DNA from: a virus
Length of the DNA: 64,000 nt
Strand: one strand, 5' to 3'
IMG/VR virus record: IMGVR_UViG_3300023179_008905
Location: 1-64,000 of that record
Made by a program: the position numbers and the translations under genes
In this document: positions 43,349 through 52,750 of the stretch, piece after piece
Position numbering within the stretch: position 1 is the first letter of the stretch
Layout of the letters: every line of letters begins with the position of its first letter
Notes under the pieces: model-generated
The model's database searches: none
Seen by the model: the letters and a program-made list of their open reading frames with translations, nothing else
Told to the model about the DNA's origin: nothing

Positions 43349-43804
43349 ATGCCTGCAGATATTGATTTGTTGCCTGTTCATAAAAGTTTAATAGATCTAT
43401 CAGAATTACCAAAAAATTCCTTTAATTCAGTTTTTTATGGTTATAATCTTAAAACTGTATTAGATGATGTATTACTTGTAAAGTATGTCGATGAAACGGA
43501 AGATGGTTCCTCTATAGTGAGAAAAGGAATAGTTATACCTATAAATGCAGATACTAAAGCTTGGCGAATTGGTGAAGTTATTTTGGCTGGGCCTAATACA
43601 AAATATGTTAAGAAAGGAGATCATGTTTGCTTTCCTAACAATTTAGGAGTACCAGTAGCAAATTTAGATATTGATGGTTATGGTAATTTAAAGAAGGGAT
43701 TATTTCTTAATGAACAGCGCATTTTTGGTATTTGCTCCATAAGAAAAGACGATGAAAGTGTCGCTACCCACATTAAAAAATCTTCTTCTAAGCAACGTAG
43801 CTGA
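43349..43804 (+). CDS. 31: GroES-like co-chaperonin (gp31-like)
   Basis: A 151-aa protein with a GroES beta-barrel pattern: LDDVLLVKYV (near residue 35), a mobile-loop-like region GSSIVRKGIVIPIN (near 53-66), GEVILAGPNTKYVKKGDHVCFPN (near 75-97) and a late FGICSI. In T4, gp31 replaces GroES so that GroEL can fold gp23. It lies in the run-up to the head gene module. Confidence 0.75.
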   Translation: MPADIDLLPVHKSLIDLSELPKNSFNSVFYGYNLKTVLDDVLLVKYVDETEDGSSIVRKGIVIPINADTKAWRIGEVILAGPNTKYVKKGDHVCFPNNLGVPVANLDIDGYGNLKKGLFLNEQRIFGICSIRKDDESVATHIKKSSSKQRS

Positions 43805-44129
43805 AATTAAATTCTTGAGAAGACGTCCTAAAGCCGGCGCGCCTTCAACAAGAAGAATGCTATGTACGAACTCACTTCAACTTTTAAGCAGCCCGGAAGG
43901 AAGAATTGCTTTAAACTACCGTAGAGCAATTAACATGCCCAGGTATAACCCGGAAGCTAAAACACTTTTAATTACATGGGATATCTTTATGCAAGACTAT
44001 CGCTGTGTAAATATGTCCGCATGTGATTTAATTAATATTATTCCTGCAAATAAATCTTTTTGGTCTTTTTTTAATCAGCGCTTAGCACTAATGTCAACAG
44101 ATCAAAAAGTAAGGTTTATGAACTCATGA
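43752..44129 (+). CDS. conserved-looking phage protein, DUF2693-like
   Basis: A 125-aa protein overlapping the gp31-like gene by 53 bp. The sequence NVAEIKFLRRRPKAGAPSTR, then RMLCTN, and the later WDIFMQDYRCVNM look conserved in T4-like phages of aquatic hosts. A small basic SH3-like nucleic-acid-binding or regulatory role is possible. The start within gp31 is uncertain. Confidence 0.6.
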   Translation: MKVSLPTLKNLLLSNVAEIKFLRRRPKAGAPSTRRMLCTNSLQLLSSPEGRIALNYRRAINMPRYNPEAKTLLITWDIFMQDYRCVNMSACDLINIIPANKSFWSFFNQRLALMSTDQKVRFMNS

Positions 44130-44473
44130 CATCTATAGAGGAAATAGAAAAAATATTCTCAACATTTTTGCAAAAAACATTAATGTTTCAACTTGAACAC
44201 AAAACTCTTAAAAAAGGTAGATTATTGCTTTTTTGCGTAAAGGATTTCTTTTGTACTTTTACTTTGCTTTGCGAAGAAAAAAATAATAAAAAAATTATTT
44301 ACGAAATACCCTATCCTTTTGGTATTATAGCATCTGAAAATAAATTAATTTTTGACTATACCTTAAAGCGATTTAGTAGAAATAATTCAGAGTTAGAATC
44401 TTGTGTTAAGCAAATAATGCCAGATAAACCATCAAAGATTTTTAATAAAAAAATAACAATTACAGCACTTTAA
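44126..44473 (+). CDS. hypothetical protein
   Basis: A 115-aa protein that overlaps the previous gene by 4 bp. Alternating hydrophobic strands (LLLFCVKDFFCTFTLLCEE) suggest a small alpha/beta domain. No motif recognised. It precedes the helicase gene. Confidence 0.65.
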   Translation: MTSIEEIEKIFSTFLQKTLMFQLEHKTLKKGRLLLFCVKDFFCTFTLLCEEKNNKKIIYEIPYPFGIIASENKLIFDYTLKRFSRNNSELESCVKQIMPDKPSKIFNKKITITAL

Positions 44474-44501
44474 TTTGCAAATTTTTAGTATATAATAAAG
44501 T

Positions 44502-46133
44502 GTGTTTAGTAGATATATTCAGCATTTTCCTAAAGAGTATAATCCAAGCACTAGTCAGGTAAAACTAATACGCGGCGTTGAAAAAGCATTTAATAGTGGA
44601 AAAAAATTTGTTATTTGTTGTGCTCCAACAGGAACAGGTAAAAGCTTTTTAGCAAAAACGCTATCCGGATTAAGTTCGTCACCTACTAGTAAATTTGTTA
44701 ATAATATTGAAACCTACTCTGCTTTTAAACAAGATTTTTCCGGTAATTACATAAATGAAATAGATTGTATATCTCAACCACCTTTTGGTACTTTTGCGCT
44801 AACGATTACCAAGTCTTTACAAGATCAATATTTAAACCTTTTTCCTGATACCGATATATTAAAAGGCAAATCGAACTATCTTTGCGATATAGACCAAAAT
44901 TTTGATGTTGAAACCGCTCCATGTGTTCTTGTTCCAAAAATAAAAGAAGATTGCTGGGAGAAAAATCGCTGCCCTTATTTTAATGCTAGAAATTCTGCAA
45001 TACTTTCAAAGTTTGCAGTTTTAAATTATAAGATGTTTTTATCCTTACCGAATCATGTAAAGAGAAAAAACTTTATTATTTGTGATGAGGCATCTGAATT
45101 AGAGGATGAATTAGTAAAGCAATTTTCTGCTGAAGTAAATTATGATAGACTTCGTGCTTACGGTATAGACATATCTACCCTTTTAACAGAAAATAGAGAT
45201 AAAACGCGTTCATGGCTTTATGAATTAATATTTTTAATAAGTGAAAAGATAAATCAAACTATTAATAAAGTCAATAAAAAGCAAAGAACATTCTCACAGC
45301 CGGAAAAAATAAAAATACAATACCTTAAAAATGTTCATAGCGCTCTTACTACTGTAGATACATTATGGCGTGACTGCGAATTTGTTATTGATAGAGATGT
45401 AAAAAAGGTTTTATTTACTCCTCTTAAAGTAAGCAAACTTACAAAATATATTTTTGATTTTGCAGATAATATTCTCTTAATGTCGGCAACTATTATTGAT
45501 CATAAAAATTTTGCAAAAACGCTAGGTATAACAGACTATGAATATGTAGAGGTGGAAAGCGGGTTTGATCCCGAAAAATCTCCCATCTATGTATCATCAA
45601 AAAATAAATTAAACTATAAAAACTTAACGCACGTTTTACCAGCTATATGTGATCAAATTAATACTATTATCGAACATCACAAGACAGAAAAAGGTATTAT
45701 ACATACACATTCCCGAGATATTACAAATTTTATAAAACTTAGGTTGGGAAGTAATAAAAGATTTTTATTTCGTGATGAACAGGCTAATAATGAAAACATC
45801 TTAAAAGAACATTTTAGTACAGACGAGCCAACTATCCTAGTATCACCTTCCCTTGCATTTGGGGTTGATCTAAAAGATCATTTAGCGCGCTTTCAAATTG
45901 TAATTAAACTTCCGTTTCCACCTCTTTCTTCAAAATATATTAAAAAGCTTTTTGAGGTAGATAAAAATTGGTATGAAAATAAAATGCTTAACGCACTAGT
46001 ACAGGCGTGTGGAAGAGCAACACGAAGTAAAGATGACTTCTCTACGACATATATTTTGGATGGAAACGCTTCTAATACATTAAAGCGTGTAAAATCTAAG
46101 CTTCCAAAATACTTTATTGACCGTATATGTTAA
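44502..46133 (+). CDS. DinG/XPD-like iron-sulphur DNA helicase
   Basis: A 543-aa superfamily 2 helicase starting with GTG. Walker A is APTGTGKSF (near residue 42). Four cysteines in the XPD/DinG style appear between about residues 127 and 161 (C-DIDQ, PC-V, DC-WEKNRC-PYF) and probably bind a 4Fe-4S cluster. The DEAH-like box is FIICDEASELEDE (near 188), and motif VI is QACGRATRS (near 504). T4 has no DinG-type enzyme in its core set. Likely roles are removal of R-loops or blocked forks. Confidence 0.85.
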   Translation: MFSRYIQHFPKEYNPSTSQVKLIRGVEKAFNSGKKFVICCAPTGTGKSFLAKTLSGLSSSPTSKFVNNIETYSAFKQDFSGNYINEIDCISQPPFGTFALTITKSLQDQYLNLFPDTDILKGKSNYLCDIDQNFDVETAPCVLVPKIKEDCWEKNRCPYFNARNSAILSKFAVLNYKMFLSLPNHVKRKNFIICDEASELEDELVKQFSAEVNYDRLRAYGIDISTLLTENRDKTRSWLYELIFLISEKINQTINKVNKKQRTFSQPEKIKIQYLKNVHSALTTVDTLWRDCEFVIDRDVKKVLFTPLKVSKLTKYIFDFADNILLMSATIIDHKNFAKTLGITDYEYVEVESGFDPEKSPIYVSSKNKLNYKNLTHVLPAICDQINTIIEHHKTEKGIIHTHSRDITNFIKLRLGSNKRFLFRDEQANNENILKEHFSTDEPTILVSPSLAFGVDLKDHLARFQIVIKLPFPPLSSKYIKKLFEVDKNWYENKMLNALVQACGRATRSKDDFSTTYILDGNASNTLKRVKSKLPKYFIDRIC

Positions 46134-46139
46134 TAAATA
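46132..46139 (+). promoter_or_regulatory. late promoter box AATAAATA
   Basis: The last A lies 6 nt before the GTG at 46145, so even a GTG start keeps the leaderless geometry. Confidence 0.55.
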
Positions 46140-46144
46140 ATTAA

Positions 46145-46954
46145 GTGAAGAATGAGACGTTTCACTTTGAGATAAAAGATCTGCTTACACAATTTGTAGC
46201 AGCTTTTGATGATATTATTATTAAAAGATTTGATAATAATAGGAGTGCACAACAAAAGGTACAAGTAAGATATGTTTATGCTCCAAAGCAAAGAGTAATA
46301 TATGATTTAGTTAATAAAGCTCAAAATTTAACTGTACCTGTAATAGCTATTAATATTAATAGCGTAAGTCGCGATGAAACTAGAGTTTTTAATAAACTTG
46401 CAGGTTTTTATGTCTCTCGAGGTCTAAGTGAAACAGACACCAAGCTAATATCACAATTTTATAGAACCCCGGTGCCTGTTAATATTCAAATTAACATGTC
46501 AATATTAACAAAATTTCAAACTGATATGGATCAAATTATATCTAATTTTGTACCTTACAGTAATCCTTACATCATACTGTCGTGGAAAGTACCGAAAGAT
46601 ATTCTAGGCAATTCAGTACCTCAAGAAATTAGAAGTGAAGTTCTATGGGATGGTGGTATAACTCTTTCCTATCCTACGGATATAAATGCTAATGAAAAAT
46701 ATAGAATAGTCGGTGATACAGCATTTACTATTAAGGGTTGGTTATTTCCGTATGCATCTAACCCTGCAGGCAACATTTATACTATAAATGCTAATTTCTA
46801 CAATTCTAGAATAGTAACTGATTACGAATCTTTATCCGGAGATACATACATGTACCCTGTAAGTACTAATTTAATAAATGAAAAAGAATCTATACTTTTA
46901 AAAGGTAATCCTGAACTAACAGGTATAGAATACATTAATATAGAATACATATAA
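46145..46954 (+). CDS. 15: gp15-like proximal tail sheath stabiliser
   Basis: A 269-aa protein starting with GTG. It aligns by eye with T4 gp15: VRYVYAPKQRVIYDLVN (near residue 40), PVNIQINMSILTKFQTDMDQIISNFVPYSNPY (near 116-147) and FTIKGWLFP (near 199). gp15 caps the tail and joins it to the neck. It opens the neck-head module. Confidence 0.82.
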   Translation: MKNETFHFEIKDLLTQFVAAFDDIIIKRFDNNRSAQQKVQVRYVYAPKQRVIYDLVNKAQNLTVPVIAININSVSRDETRVFNKLAGFYVSRGLSETDTKLISQFYRTPVPVNIQINMSILTKFQTDMDQIISNFVPYSNPYIILSWKVPKDILGNSVPQEIRSEVLWDGGITLSYPTDINANEKYRIVGDTAFTIKGWLFPYASNPAGNIYTINANFYNSRIVTDYESLSGDTYMYPVSTNLINEKESILLKGNPELTGIEYINIEYI

Positions 46955-46980
46955 TATTAGTTTAAGTTTGCTTAATGTAT

Positions 46981-46988
46981 TATAAATA
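46981..46988 (+). promoter_or_regulatory. late promoter box TATAAATA
   Basis: A perfect T4 late box 10 nt from the portal gene ATG at 46998. Confidence 0.6.
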
Positions 46989-46997
46989 ATATATCAT

Positions 46998-48794
46998 ATG
47001 GCTGATCCAAATAGGGAAAGTACGTTCGGTAGAGATTTAATGAAGTTTATTTCGTCTAAGCTTCCCTACCAGTCTGTTAGTGTTCAAGATAAAATTAAAG
47101 CTTTAAATCCAAAGTATGAGGAATTCTATGATAAAGGTACAAAACGAGATGAGGCATTATCACGTCAATCAATTTCATCATCTTTAACATTTACAGATGA
47201 TTTATACGCGAATGTTGTACAGAACAAAGACTATCATAATTTCATGTATGCCAATATACAGCCGGATAAAGGTCGTAGGTTAGTTGATTACAGAGTGATG
47301 GCTGCTTTTTCTGAAGTAGCAGACGCGCTAGATGAAATATGTGATGAGTTTATAAATGTAGATGATAACGGTAATATTGTAAAATTAAAATTTAAGTCCT
47401 CTGGTCTATCGGATGAACAGGAAGAAAAAATAAGAAAAGAATTTCAAAAATATATAGGTTTTTTTGATCTAGAAAATAAAGGGTGGGAATACTTGAGACA
47501 GCTTCTAGTTGATGCAGAAGTATATTTTGAACATATAGTTCATAAAAAGTATCCTCAAGAAGGTATTTTAGGTGTTGTATTAGTACCTTCAGATATTATT
47601 GATCCGGTTTTTGAAAATGTACAAAATCAAATTGTCCGTGGATATTTACTAAGAAAAAATATTTATGACCCTAAAAACCCTGGTAAAGTAGCTAAAGTCG
47701 AGCTAGTTCCTCTCGACATTAATCAAGTATCCTATATCAATTCAGGCATATGGAATGAGACTAAAACAATTCGGCTTCCGTTCATTGAAAATGCACGACG
47801 TGCATACAGACAACTTTCTCTTATAGAAGATTCTATCGTAATTTATCGCTTAGTACGTGCACCAGAGCGTTTAGTATTTAACGTTGATGTGGGTAATATG
47901 CCGCCACCAAAAGCAGAAGCTTATCTAAAGAAGCTTATGCAAAATTATTGGTCTCGTAGAACATATGATGCCGATCAAGGCGCAACAGTACAAAAATTTA
48001 ATCCTCAATCTATGTTGGATAGTTTTTGGTTTGCTAAAAGAACAGGTAGTACAGGAACAGAAGTACAACAATTACCTGGCGGTCAAAATTTAGGTGAGCT
48101 TACCGACTTAATGTATTTTGTACAAAAACTATATAAGTCGCTAAAAGTACCTGTTACGCGCTTAAATGTCGAAGACGTCTTTAAGGACGGAACTGACATT
48201 CTTCGCGAAGAATTAAAATTTGCAAGGTTTATTATTCGCTTACAACAAAGATTTGCTGCAGGTTTAAAGCCAGGTTTTATTACACATCTCAAACTTAAAA
48301 AATTCTGGGATGAATTAAAATTAAAAGAAACAGATTTTGAGCTTGTATTTAATGTACCTACTAACTTCTATGAGTTAAGAGAAAATCAAAAGTTCCAGCT
48401 TAAAGCAGAAAACTTTAATAGCATTACTCAAAGTGATCTAGTTTCTAAGACATTTGCACAAAAGAAATATCTTGGATGGTCGGAAACAGATATGATGGCT
48501 AATAGAGAGTTTCTACGTAAGGATAGAGAATTACTTTGGGAATTAGACCAAATTACTAATGGTGGTCCAAACTGGAGAGAGCTTGGAGCAGTTGCGCCTG
48601 GTCAAGGCGGTGGAGCGGGTGAAGCTGGTGGTGGTGGCGGAGGTGGTGGAGGTGGTTCTGCACTACCTCCTCAATTTGGCCCTGCTCCTGGGCCGGCAGG
48701 CGGAGCTACCGGTGCTGAAGGCGGAGGGCCCGCTGGCGCCGAGGGTGGTGCTGCAGGCGGTGCAGCAGCTGCTCCTGGCGCGCCAACAGCTTAA
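46998..48794 (+). CDS. 20: portal protein gp20
   Basis: A 598-aa T4-type portal protein forming the ring for DNA entry and exit. Characteristic segments are DYRVMAAFSEVADALDEICDE (near residue 95), VPSDIIDPVFE (near 197), RAPERLVFNVDVGNMPPPKAEAY (near 290) and KVPVTRLNVE (near 385). The last 70 residues are an unusual Gly/Ala/Pro-rich tail (with runs of Gly) not found in T4 gp20 (524 aa). Confidence 0.95.
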   Translation: MADPNRESTFGRDLMKFISSKLPYQSVSVQDKIKALNPKYEEFYDKGTKRDEALSRQSISSSLTFTDDLYANVVQNKDYHNFMYANIQPDKGRRLVDYRVMAAFSEVADALDEICDEFINVDDNGNIVKLKFKSSGLSDEQEEKIRKEFQKYIGFFDLENKGWEYLRQLLVDAEVYFEHIVHKKYPQEGILGVVLVPSDIIDPVFENVQNQIVRGYLLRKNIYDPKNPGKVAKVELVPLDINQVSYINSGIWNETKTIRLPFIENARRAYRQLSLIEDSIVIYRLVRAPERLVFNVDVGNMPPPKAEAYLKKLMQNYWSRRTYDADQGATVQKFNPQSMLDSFWFAKRTGSTGTEVQQLPGGQNLGELTDLMYFVQKLYKSLKVPVTRLNVEDVFKDGTDILREELKFARFIIRLQQRFAAGLKPGFITHLKLKKFWDELKLKETDFELVFNVPTNFYELRENQKFQLKAENFNSITQSDLVSKTFAQKKYLGWSETDMMANREFLRKDRELLWELDQITNGGPNWRELGAVAPGQGGGAGEAGGGGGGGGGGSALPPQFGPAPGPAGGATGAEGGGPAGAEGGAAGGAAAAPGAPTA

Positions 48795-48810
48795 TAATAT
48801 ATTCTATTGA

Positions 48811-48818
48811 TATAAATA
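48811..48818 (+). promoter_or_regulatory. late promoter box TATAAATA
   Basis: A perfect late box; the last A lies 7 nt before the ATG at 48825. Confidence 0.6.
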
Positions 48819-48824
48819 ATAGAT

Positions 48825-49901
48825 ATGGACTGTTTAGAAGTAACACCAATAACAGCGTTTCAGAGTACTAATCTAGCTAGTAAGATAGATACATTTACTA
48901 GACTTGGAGATAGAATAGTACGCGCTATGGGCGCACCTTTAATTAATTTAGAAATACATCATGATCAATTGTTTGAAAATATTTCTATTGCATGTGAGAT
49001 GTTTTCAAAATTTGCCGGCTATACAGAAGAAATTTTAGTTTTTGATTCAAATCTTTACATAGATAATGTAGGTGTTAGATTAGATCAGCTCTATACAGTA
49101 ACTCCTTATTTTAATAAAACTATAACTACAGCTTCAACAGTCTATGTTGCAAATAATTCATTACCTGCAAGTACATTCTCAACATCGCCTCTTCTATCTT
49201 CCGAATATAAAGATGGTATTTTTAAGAATCAAATATTAACTGAAACAAAATATCTAAGTGTTATTAATTTTGATGGTACATTAGCTATTAATTTTGCCCC
49301 TTCTAATTCTCAAGAACAGAAATTTGTTAACAGTTTTGATTATGATATTATGGATTATAGAAAAGTTATTGATGTAATAGATTTTGAAGAGGGTACTAGT
49401 ACTGGTGTTAATACTCTATTTACCATTGAGCAAACGCTTGCTCAACAAACATATTTTAGCTATGCAATGGGTAATTATGGGTTTGATTTAATAAGCTGGT
49501 ACGTTTTAAAAAATTGGTTAAAAGATAGGGAAAAACTTTTAGCAATTAGACGATATATTCAATTTGATGATAGAACACAATATTTAACTATGTACCCACC
49601 TCCTAGAACACCGGGATCAGGATCAAGGTTTTATGGGGTAGTAAATTGCTATGTTGAAAGGCGTTTAAGAGATATTATAAAAGAGCCTTGGGTATATCAA
49701 TATGCCCTTGCATTATCTAAGATTGCCATAGGTAATGTAAGAGGCAAGTACACCGGTACCACAATGTTTGGTGGTGGTCAAATTAATTATAATGATTTAC
49801 TAACTCAAGGATTAAGAGAAAAAGAAGAGCTAGAAAAAAAGCTATTCGAAGGTGCACCCGGGTTTGGTGATGCTTCACCACCTTCTTTCTTTGTTGGATA
49901 A
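48825..49901 (+). CDS. 13: gp13-like neck protein
   Basis: A 358-aa protein that aligns with T4 gp13 at both ends: IVRAMGAPLINLEIHHDQLFE (near residue 31) and WVYQYALALSKIAIGNVRGKY followed by GGGQINYNDLLTQGLREKEELEKKLFE (about 286-345), ending PSFFVG. gp13 links head and tail. Its stop overlaps the start of the gp4-like gene by one base. Confidence 0.82.
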   Translation: MDCLEVTPITAFQSTNLASKIDTFTRLGDRIVRAMGAPLINLEIHHDQLFENISIACEMFSKFAGYTEEILVFDSNLYIDNVGVRLDQLYTVTPYFNKTITTASTVYVANNSLPASTFSTSPLLSSEYKDGIFKNQILTETKYLSVINFDGTLAINFAPSNSQEQKFVNSFDYDIMDYRKVIDVIDFEEGTSTGVNTLFTIEQTLAQQTYFSYAMGNYGFDLISWYVLKNWLKDREKLLAIRRYIQFDDRTQYLTMYPPPRTPGSGSRFYGVVNCYVERRLRDIIKEPWVYQYALALSKIAIGNVRGKYTGTTMFGGGQINYNDLLTQGLREKEELEKKLFEGAPGFGDASPPSFFVG

Positions 49902-50359
49902 TGATACCTCTAAATAGTTCTGATAAATTTAGACAAGGTATTTTTAGACCAAAAAATCTAAAAAAATATATTGGTAAGTCATTACCCGTCTATAGGTCAG
50001 GATGGGAGCTTAGATTTTTTAGATGGTGCGATGAGAATACAAATGTATTAGAATGGGCATCTGAAGCAATAGTTATACCTTACATAAACCCCGTAGACGG
50101 TAAAGCACATAGATATTTTACTGATGGTGTTATTGCTTTAAAAGAAGGAGAAAAAATTAAAAAATATATTGTTGAAATCAAGCCCAGCTCTCAAACAGTA
50201 AAGCCTGTACCCGGAAAAAAACGTCAATCTACTATATTATATGAAACGGCTAGATATATTCAAAACCAAGCTAAATGGACAGCAGCAAAAAAATGGTGCG
50301 ATGCTAGAAGTTACTCCTTTTTAATATTGACTGAGAAAGAGCTGGGATTAAGTAGATAG
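49901..50359 (+). CDS. 4: gp4-like head completion protein (TnsA-like nuclease fold)
   Basis: A 152-aa protein like T4 gp4 (gp50): YRSGWELRFFRWCDEN (near residue 31), WASEAIVIPYINPVDGKAHRYFTDG (near 52-76), VEIKPSSQT (near 91) and SFLILTEKEL (near 139). The E-D-EIK arrangement suits a nuclease fold. It completes filled heads. Confidence 0.85.
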   Translation: MIPLNSSDKFRQGIFRPKNLKKYIGKSLPVYRSGWELRFFRWCDENTNVLEWASEAIVIPYINPVDGKAHRYFTDGVIALKEGEKIKKYIVEIKPSSQTVKPVPGKKRQSTILYETARYIQNQAKWTAAKKWCDARSYSFLILTEKELGLSR

Positions 50360-50917
50360 GTGAAGCTAAATATCGAAGAGCTTAATAATTTAGATCTCTC
50401 TAACTCTTTAAAATATGCAAACGGATCTAGCGATATAGATTACCTTGCTCCTGCAGGAAGAGCTCATTATAGATTATTAACTCATATTTCAAATACATTT
50501 AATAATAAAAAAATAATTGATATAGGCACACACTACGGCTGGAGTGCTTTAAGCTTAAGCTCTAATAAAACAAATAAAGTTTTAACTTATGATTTAGAAA
50601 ATTTTTTAAAAAATATTTCTCCTTCTATTTTAGAAATTAAAAATATTACTTTTAGACAAAAAAATATTTTAGAAGATAAAGAAGAATTAAAAAACACAGA
50701 CATTATATTTCTCGACGTTGATCCACATGATGGTATACAGGAAAAAATAATATATAATTTTTTGATTGAAAACAACTTTAATGGTATACTAATATTAGAT
50801 GATATAAAGCTAAATACACGTATGATTGAATTCTGGGATTCAATTACACATGATAAAGAAGATATTACAGAATACGGACATTATTCAGGTACAGGGTTAG
50901 TTTATTTTAATAGGTAA
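50360..50917 (+). CDS. SAM-dependent methyltransferase-like protein
   Basis: A 185-aa class I methyltransferase pattern: IIDIGTHYGWSALSLSS (motif I, near residue 52), VLTYDLE (near 75), DIIFLDVDPHDG (near 112) and ILILDDIK (near 137). GTG start directly after the gp4-like stop. An extra gene between 4 and 21 compared with T4. It may methylate a sugar, a protein or a small molecule. Confidence 0.72.
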   Translation: MKLNIEELNNLDLSNSLKYANGSSDIDYLAPAGRAHYRLLTHISNTFNNKKIIDIGTHYGWSALSLSSNKTNKVLTYDLENFLKNISPSILEIKNITFRQKNILEDKEELKNTDIIFLDVDPHDGIQEKIIYNFLIENNFNGILILDDIKLNTRMIEFWDSITHDKEDITEYGHYSGTGLVYFNR

Positions 50918-50935
50918 AAAATAATGGTTAAATTA

Positions 50936-50943
50936 AATAAATA
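50936..50943 (+). promoter_or_regulatory. late promoter box AATAAATA
   Basis: The last A lies 6 nt before the gene 21 ATG at 50949. Confidence 0.55.
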
Positions 50944-50948
50944 ATTAT

Positions 50949-51620
50949 ATGTCCTTTCGTCTACTCGTAGAAACACCTGCTCCAGAAGAGCAGTTTGAAT
51001 ATATTCTAGAGGAAAAAAATCCGAAAGAACCAGCTAAGCTTCATATTCAAGGTCCTTACATGATGTGTAACGAGGTTAATCGCAATCAACGCGTTTATGA
51101 AAAGACTGATATGGAGCGTGAAGTTAGCCGATATATTAAAGAAATGGTTAATACAAAGCGCGCTATGGGCGAATTAAATCACCCTGCTTCTGCAGAAGTA
51201 AATCTTGAAAGAGCTTGTCATATGGTTACAAATTTAAAAATGGAAGGTAATATTGTATATGGTAAATCGCAAGTGCTCTCTACTCCTATGGGACAGCTTG
51301 TTCGCTCTTTAATTAATGACGGGGTTAAAGTAGGAATGTCTAGTCGCGCACTAGGTAAGTTAAACGAAGAAACTGGTGGCGTTAACCGCGTAACTGATAT
51401 GAGGTTAGTAGCTATTGATTGCGTCGCTGATCCGTCGTGCCCTACTGCCTTTGTAAACGGTATTTTAGAGAGCAAACAATTTTTAGTTGCATCTAATGGT
51501 AAGCTTGAAGAAGTTTTTGATAGGTTAGAAAACTCAATATCTAATCTACCTCGTAAAGACGTACAAGGTTTTTTAAAAGAACAGATTTTGACGTTTTTTA
51601 AGTTTTTAAAGACGTCATAA
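50949..51620 (+). CDS. 21: gp21 prohead protease
   Basis: A 223-aa protein of the T4-type prohead protease family. The catalytic His is in MGELNHP (near residue 77) and the Ser in GMSSRALGKL (near 136). The N-terminal QGPYMMCNEVNRNQRVYE is typical. T4 gp21 cleaves after (L/I)xE, and such sites occur in many small proteins of this window (see findings). Confidence 0.93.
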   Translation: MSFRLLVETPAPEEQFEYILEEKNPKEPAKLHIQGPYMMCNEVNRNQRVYEKTDMEREVSRYIKEMVNTKRAMGELNHPASAEVNLERACHMVTNLKMEGNIVYGKSQVLSTPMGQLVRSLINDGVKVGMSSRALGKLNEETGGVNRVTDMRLVAIDCVADPSCPTAFVNGILESKQFLVASNGKLEEVFDRLENSISNLPRKDVQGFLKEQILTFFKFLKTS

Positions 51621-51646
51621 AAAAATGGAAAATATACTTGTTTAAT

Positions 51647-51654
51647 AATAAATA
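51647..51654 (+). promoter_or_regulatory. late promoter box AATAAATA
   Basis: The last A lies 6 nt before the ATG at 51660. Confidence 0.55.
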
Positions 51655-51659
51655 ATAAT

Positions 51660-51845
51660 ATGGCCAAAAAAGACTTAAAGAAAAAAGCTAACAAAAAACA
51701 AGTTAATGAGAATCATGAATTAATTAACTTTATTAAGTCTATTTCTCAAAAAAATTATTCTGAGGCTAATAAATATTTACAGAACATTGTCGATTATAAG
51801 TTAAAAGCTAAAATCGGTGATGCTCTAAAAGAAAAACTTTTTTAA
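51660..51845 (+). CDS. small prohead core-like protein
   Basis: A 61-aa lysine-rich helical protein (a KK-rich start, then HELINFIKSISQKNYSEANKYL) between the protease and scaffold genes. T4 encodes small prohead core proteins (67, 68) close by, so a core role is likely by position. Similarity to those is not evident. Confidence 0.65.
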   Translation: MAKKDLKKKANKKQVNENHELINFIKSISQKNYSEANKYLQNIVDYKLKAKIGDALKEKLF

Positions 51846-51848
51846 TTT

Positions 51849-52733
51849 ATGGAAAACAACATCACAAAGATACTGAGAGAAGCTACAAAGGATATCCTTA
51901 CTGAGGATGTTCTTAAGGAAATTGAAGCTGCTTTTGATAGCACAGTAAATGAAAGAGTACAGATTCACGTAGAAAAAGCTCTTTCTGAACAAGATGCTGA
52001 TTATTCCAAGAAGCTAGAAACATTAGTAGAAGCTATCGATACTGATCACACCAATAAGCTTAAAAAAGTTGTTGAAGCTATTGATGCAGACCGTGCTGCT
52101 AAATTAAAAACAGTTGTTGAAAAGTATCAAAAAGCTCTTAATGAAGAGGCTAAAAATTTCAAAGAGAATATTGTAGATCAAGTTAGCAAATATCTTGATT
52201 TATATCTCGAAGAAAAACTTCCTTTAGCTGATATAAAGGAAGCTGTGAAGAACAAGAAAGCAGTTGCTCTTCTTGAAAGTCTTCGCTCTTCTCTAGCCGT
52301 AGATATGGCATTGTCGAAAGATACTATTCGTGATGCAGTTATCGAAGGCAAGAAGAAAATAGATGAAGCTGCTAGTCAGCTTGAAGCCGCAACCTCTACT
52401 GTTGCAAAACTTACTGAAGAGAATAAGAAAATGGCTGCCTCTCTTTTACTCGAAACAAAGATAACCGATCTAAGTGAAGATAAAAAGACATACATGAAGA
52501 AGATGCTTGGAAGTAAGTCCGTAGAATTTATCAAAGAGAATTTTGATTATACATTAAAGCTTTTTGAAAAAACAGAAGAGGAGAGGCTTGCAAATCTAAA
52601 GTCTGAAGCTGTAGCTGAAACAGTTACAGCTCATGTTGATCGTCCTGTAATTGAGGAATCAGTTACAACTTCTGAATCTGTTGAAGACGATCGTTCTTTT
52701 GGCGCTTATCTTAGCGAGCTTAAGAAATATTAA
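51849..52733 (+). CDS. 22: gp22 prohead scaffold protein
   Basis: A 294-aa, Glu/Lys-rich, coiled-coil protein directly upstream of the capsid gene. It has repeated VEAIDxDxxxKLKxVVEAID segments near residues 58-90 and an acidic C-terminus (SVEDDRSFGAYLSELKKY) typical of T4-like scaffolds. Several (L/I)xE sites fit degradation by gp21. Size matches T4 gp22 (269). Confidence 0.9.
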   Translation: MENNITKILREATKDILTEDVLKEIEAAFDSTVNERVQIHVEKALSEQDADYSKKLETLVEAIDTDHTNKLKKVVEAIDADRAAKLKTVVEKYQKALNEEAKNFKENIVDQVSKYLDLYLEEKLPLADIKEAVKNKKAVALLESLRSSLAVDMALSKDTIRDAVIEGKKKIDEAASQLEAATSTVAKLTEENKKMAASLLLETKITDLSEDKKTYMKKMLGSKSVEFIKENFDYTLKLFEKTEEERLANLKSEAVAETVTAHVDRPVIEESVTTSESVEDDRSFGAYLSELKKY

Positions 52734-52750
52734 TTTTTTAGATTTTGTTA

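Noticed and set aside
48559-48810. Second reading frame in the 3' end of the portal gene
   Set aside because: It is a shifted reading of the Gly/Ala-rich repeat codons, with low-complexity Val/Leu composition and no independent start signal.
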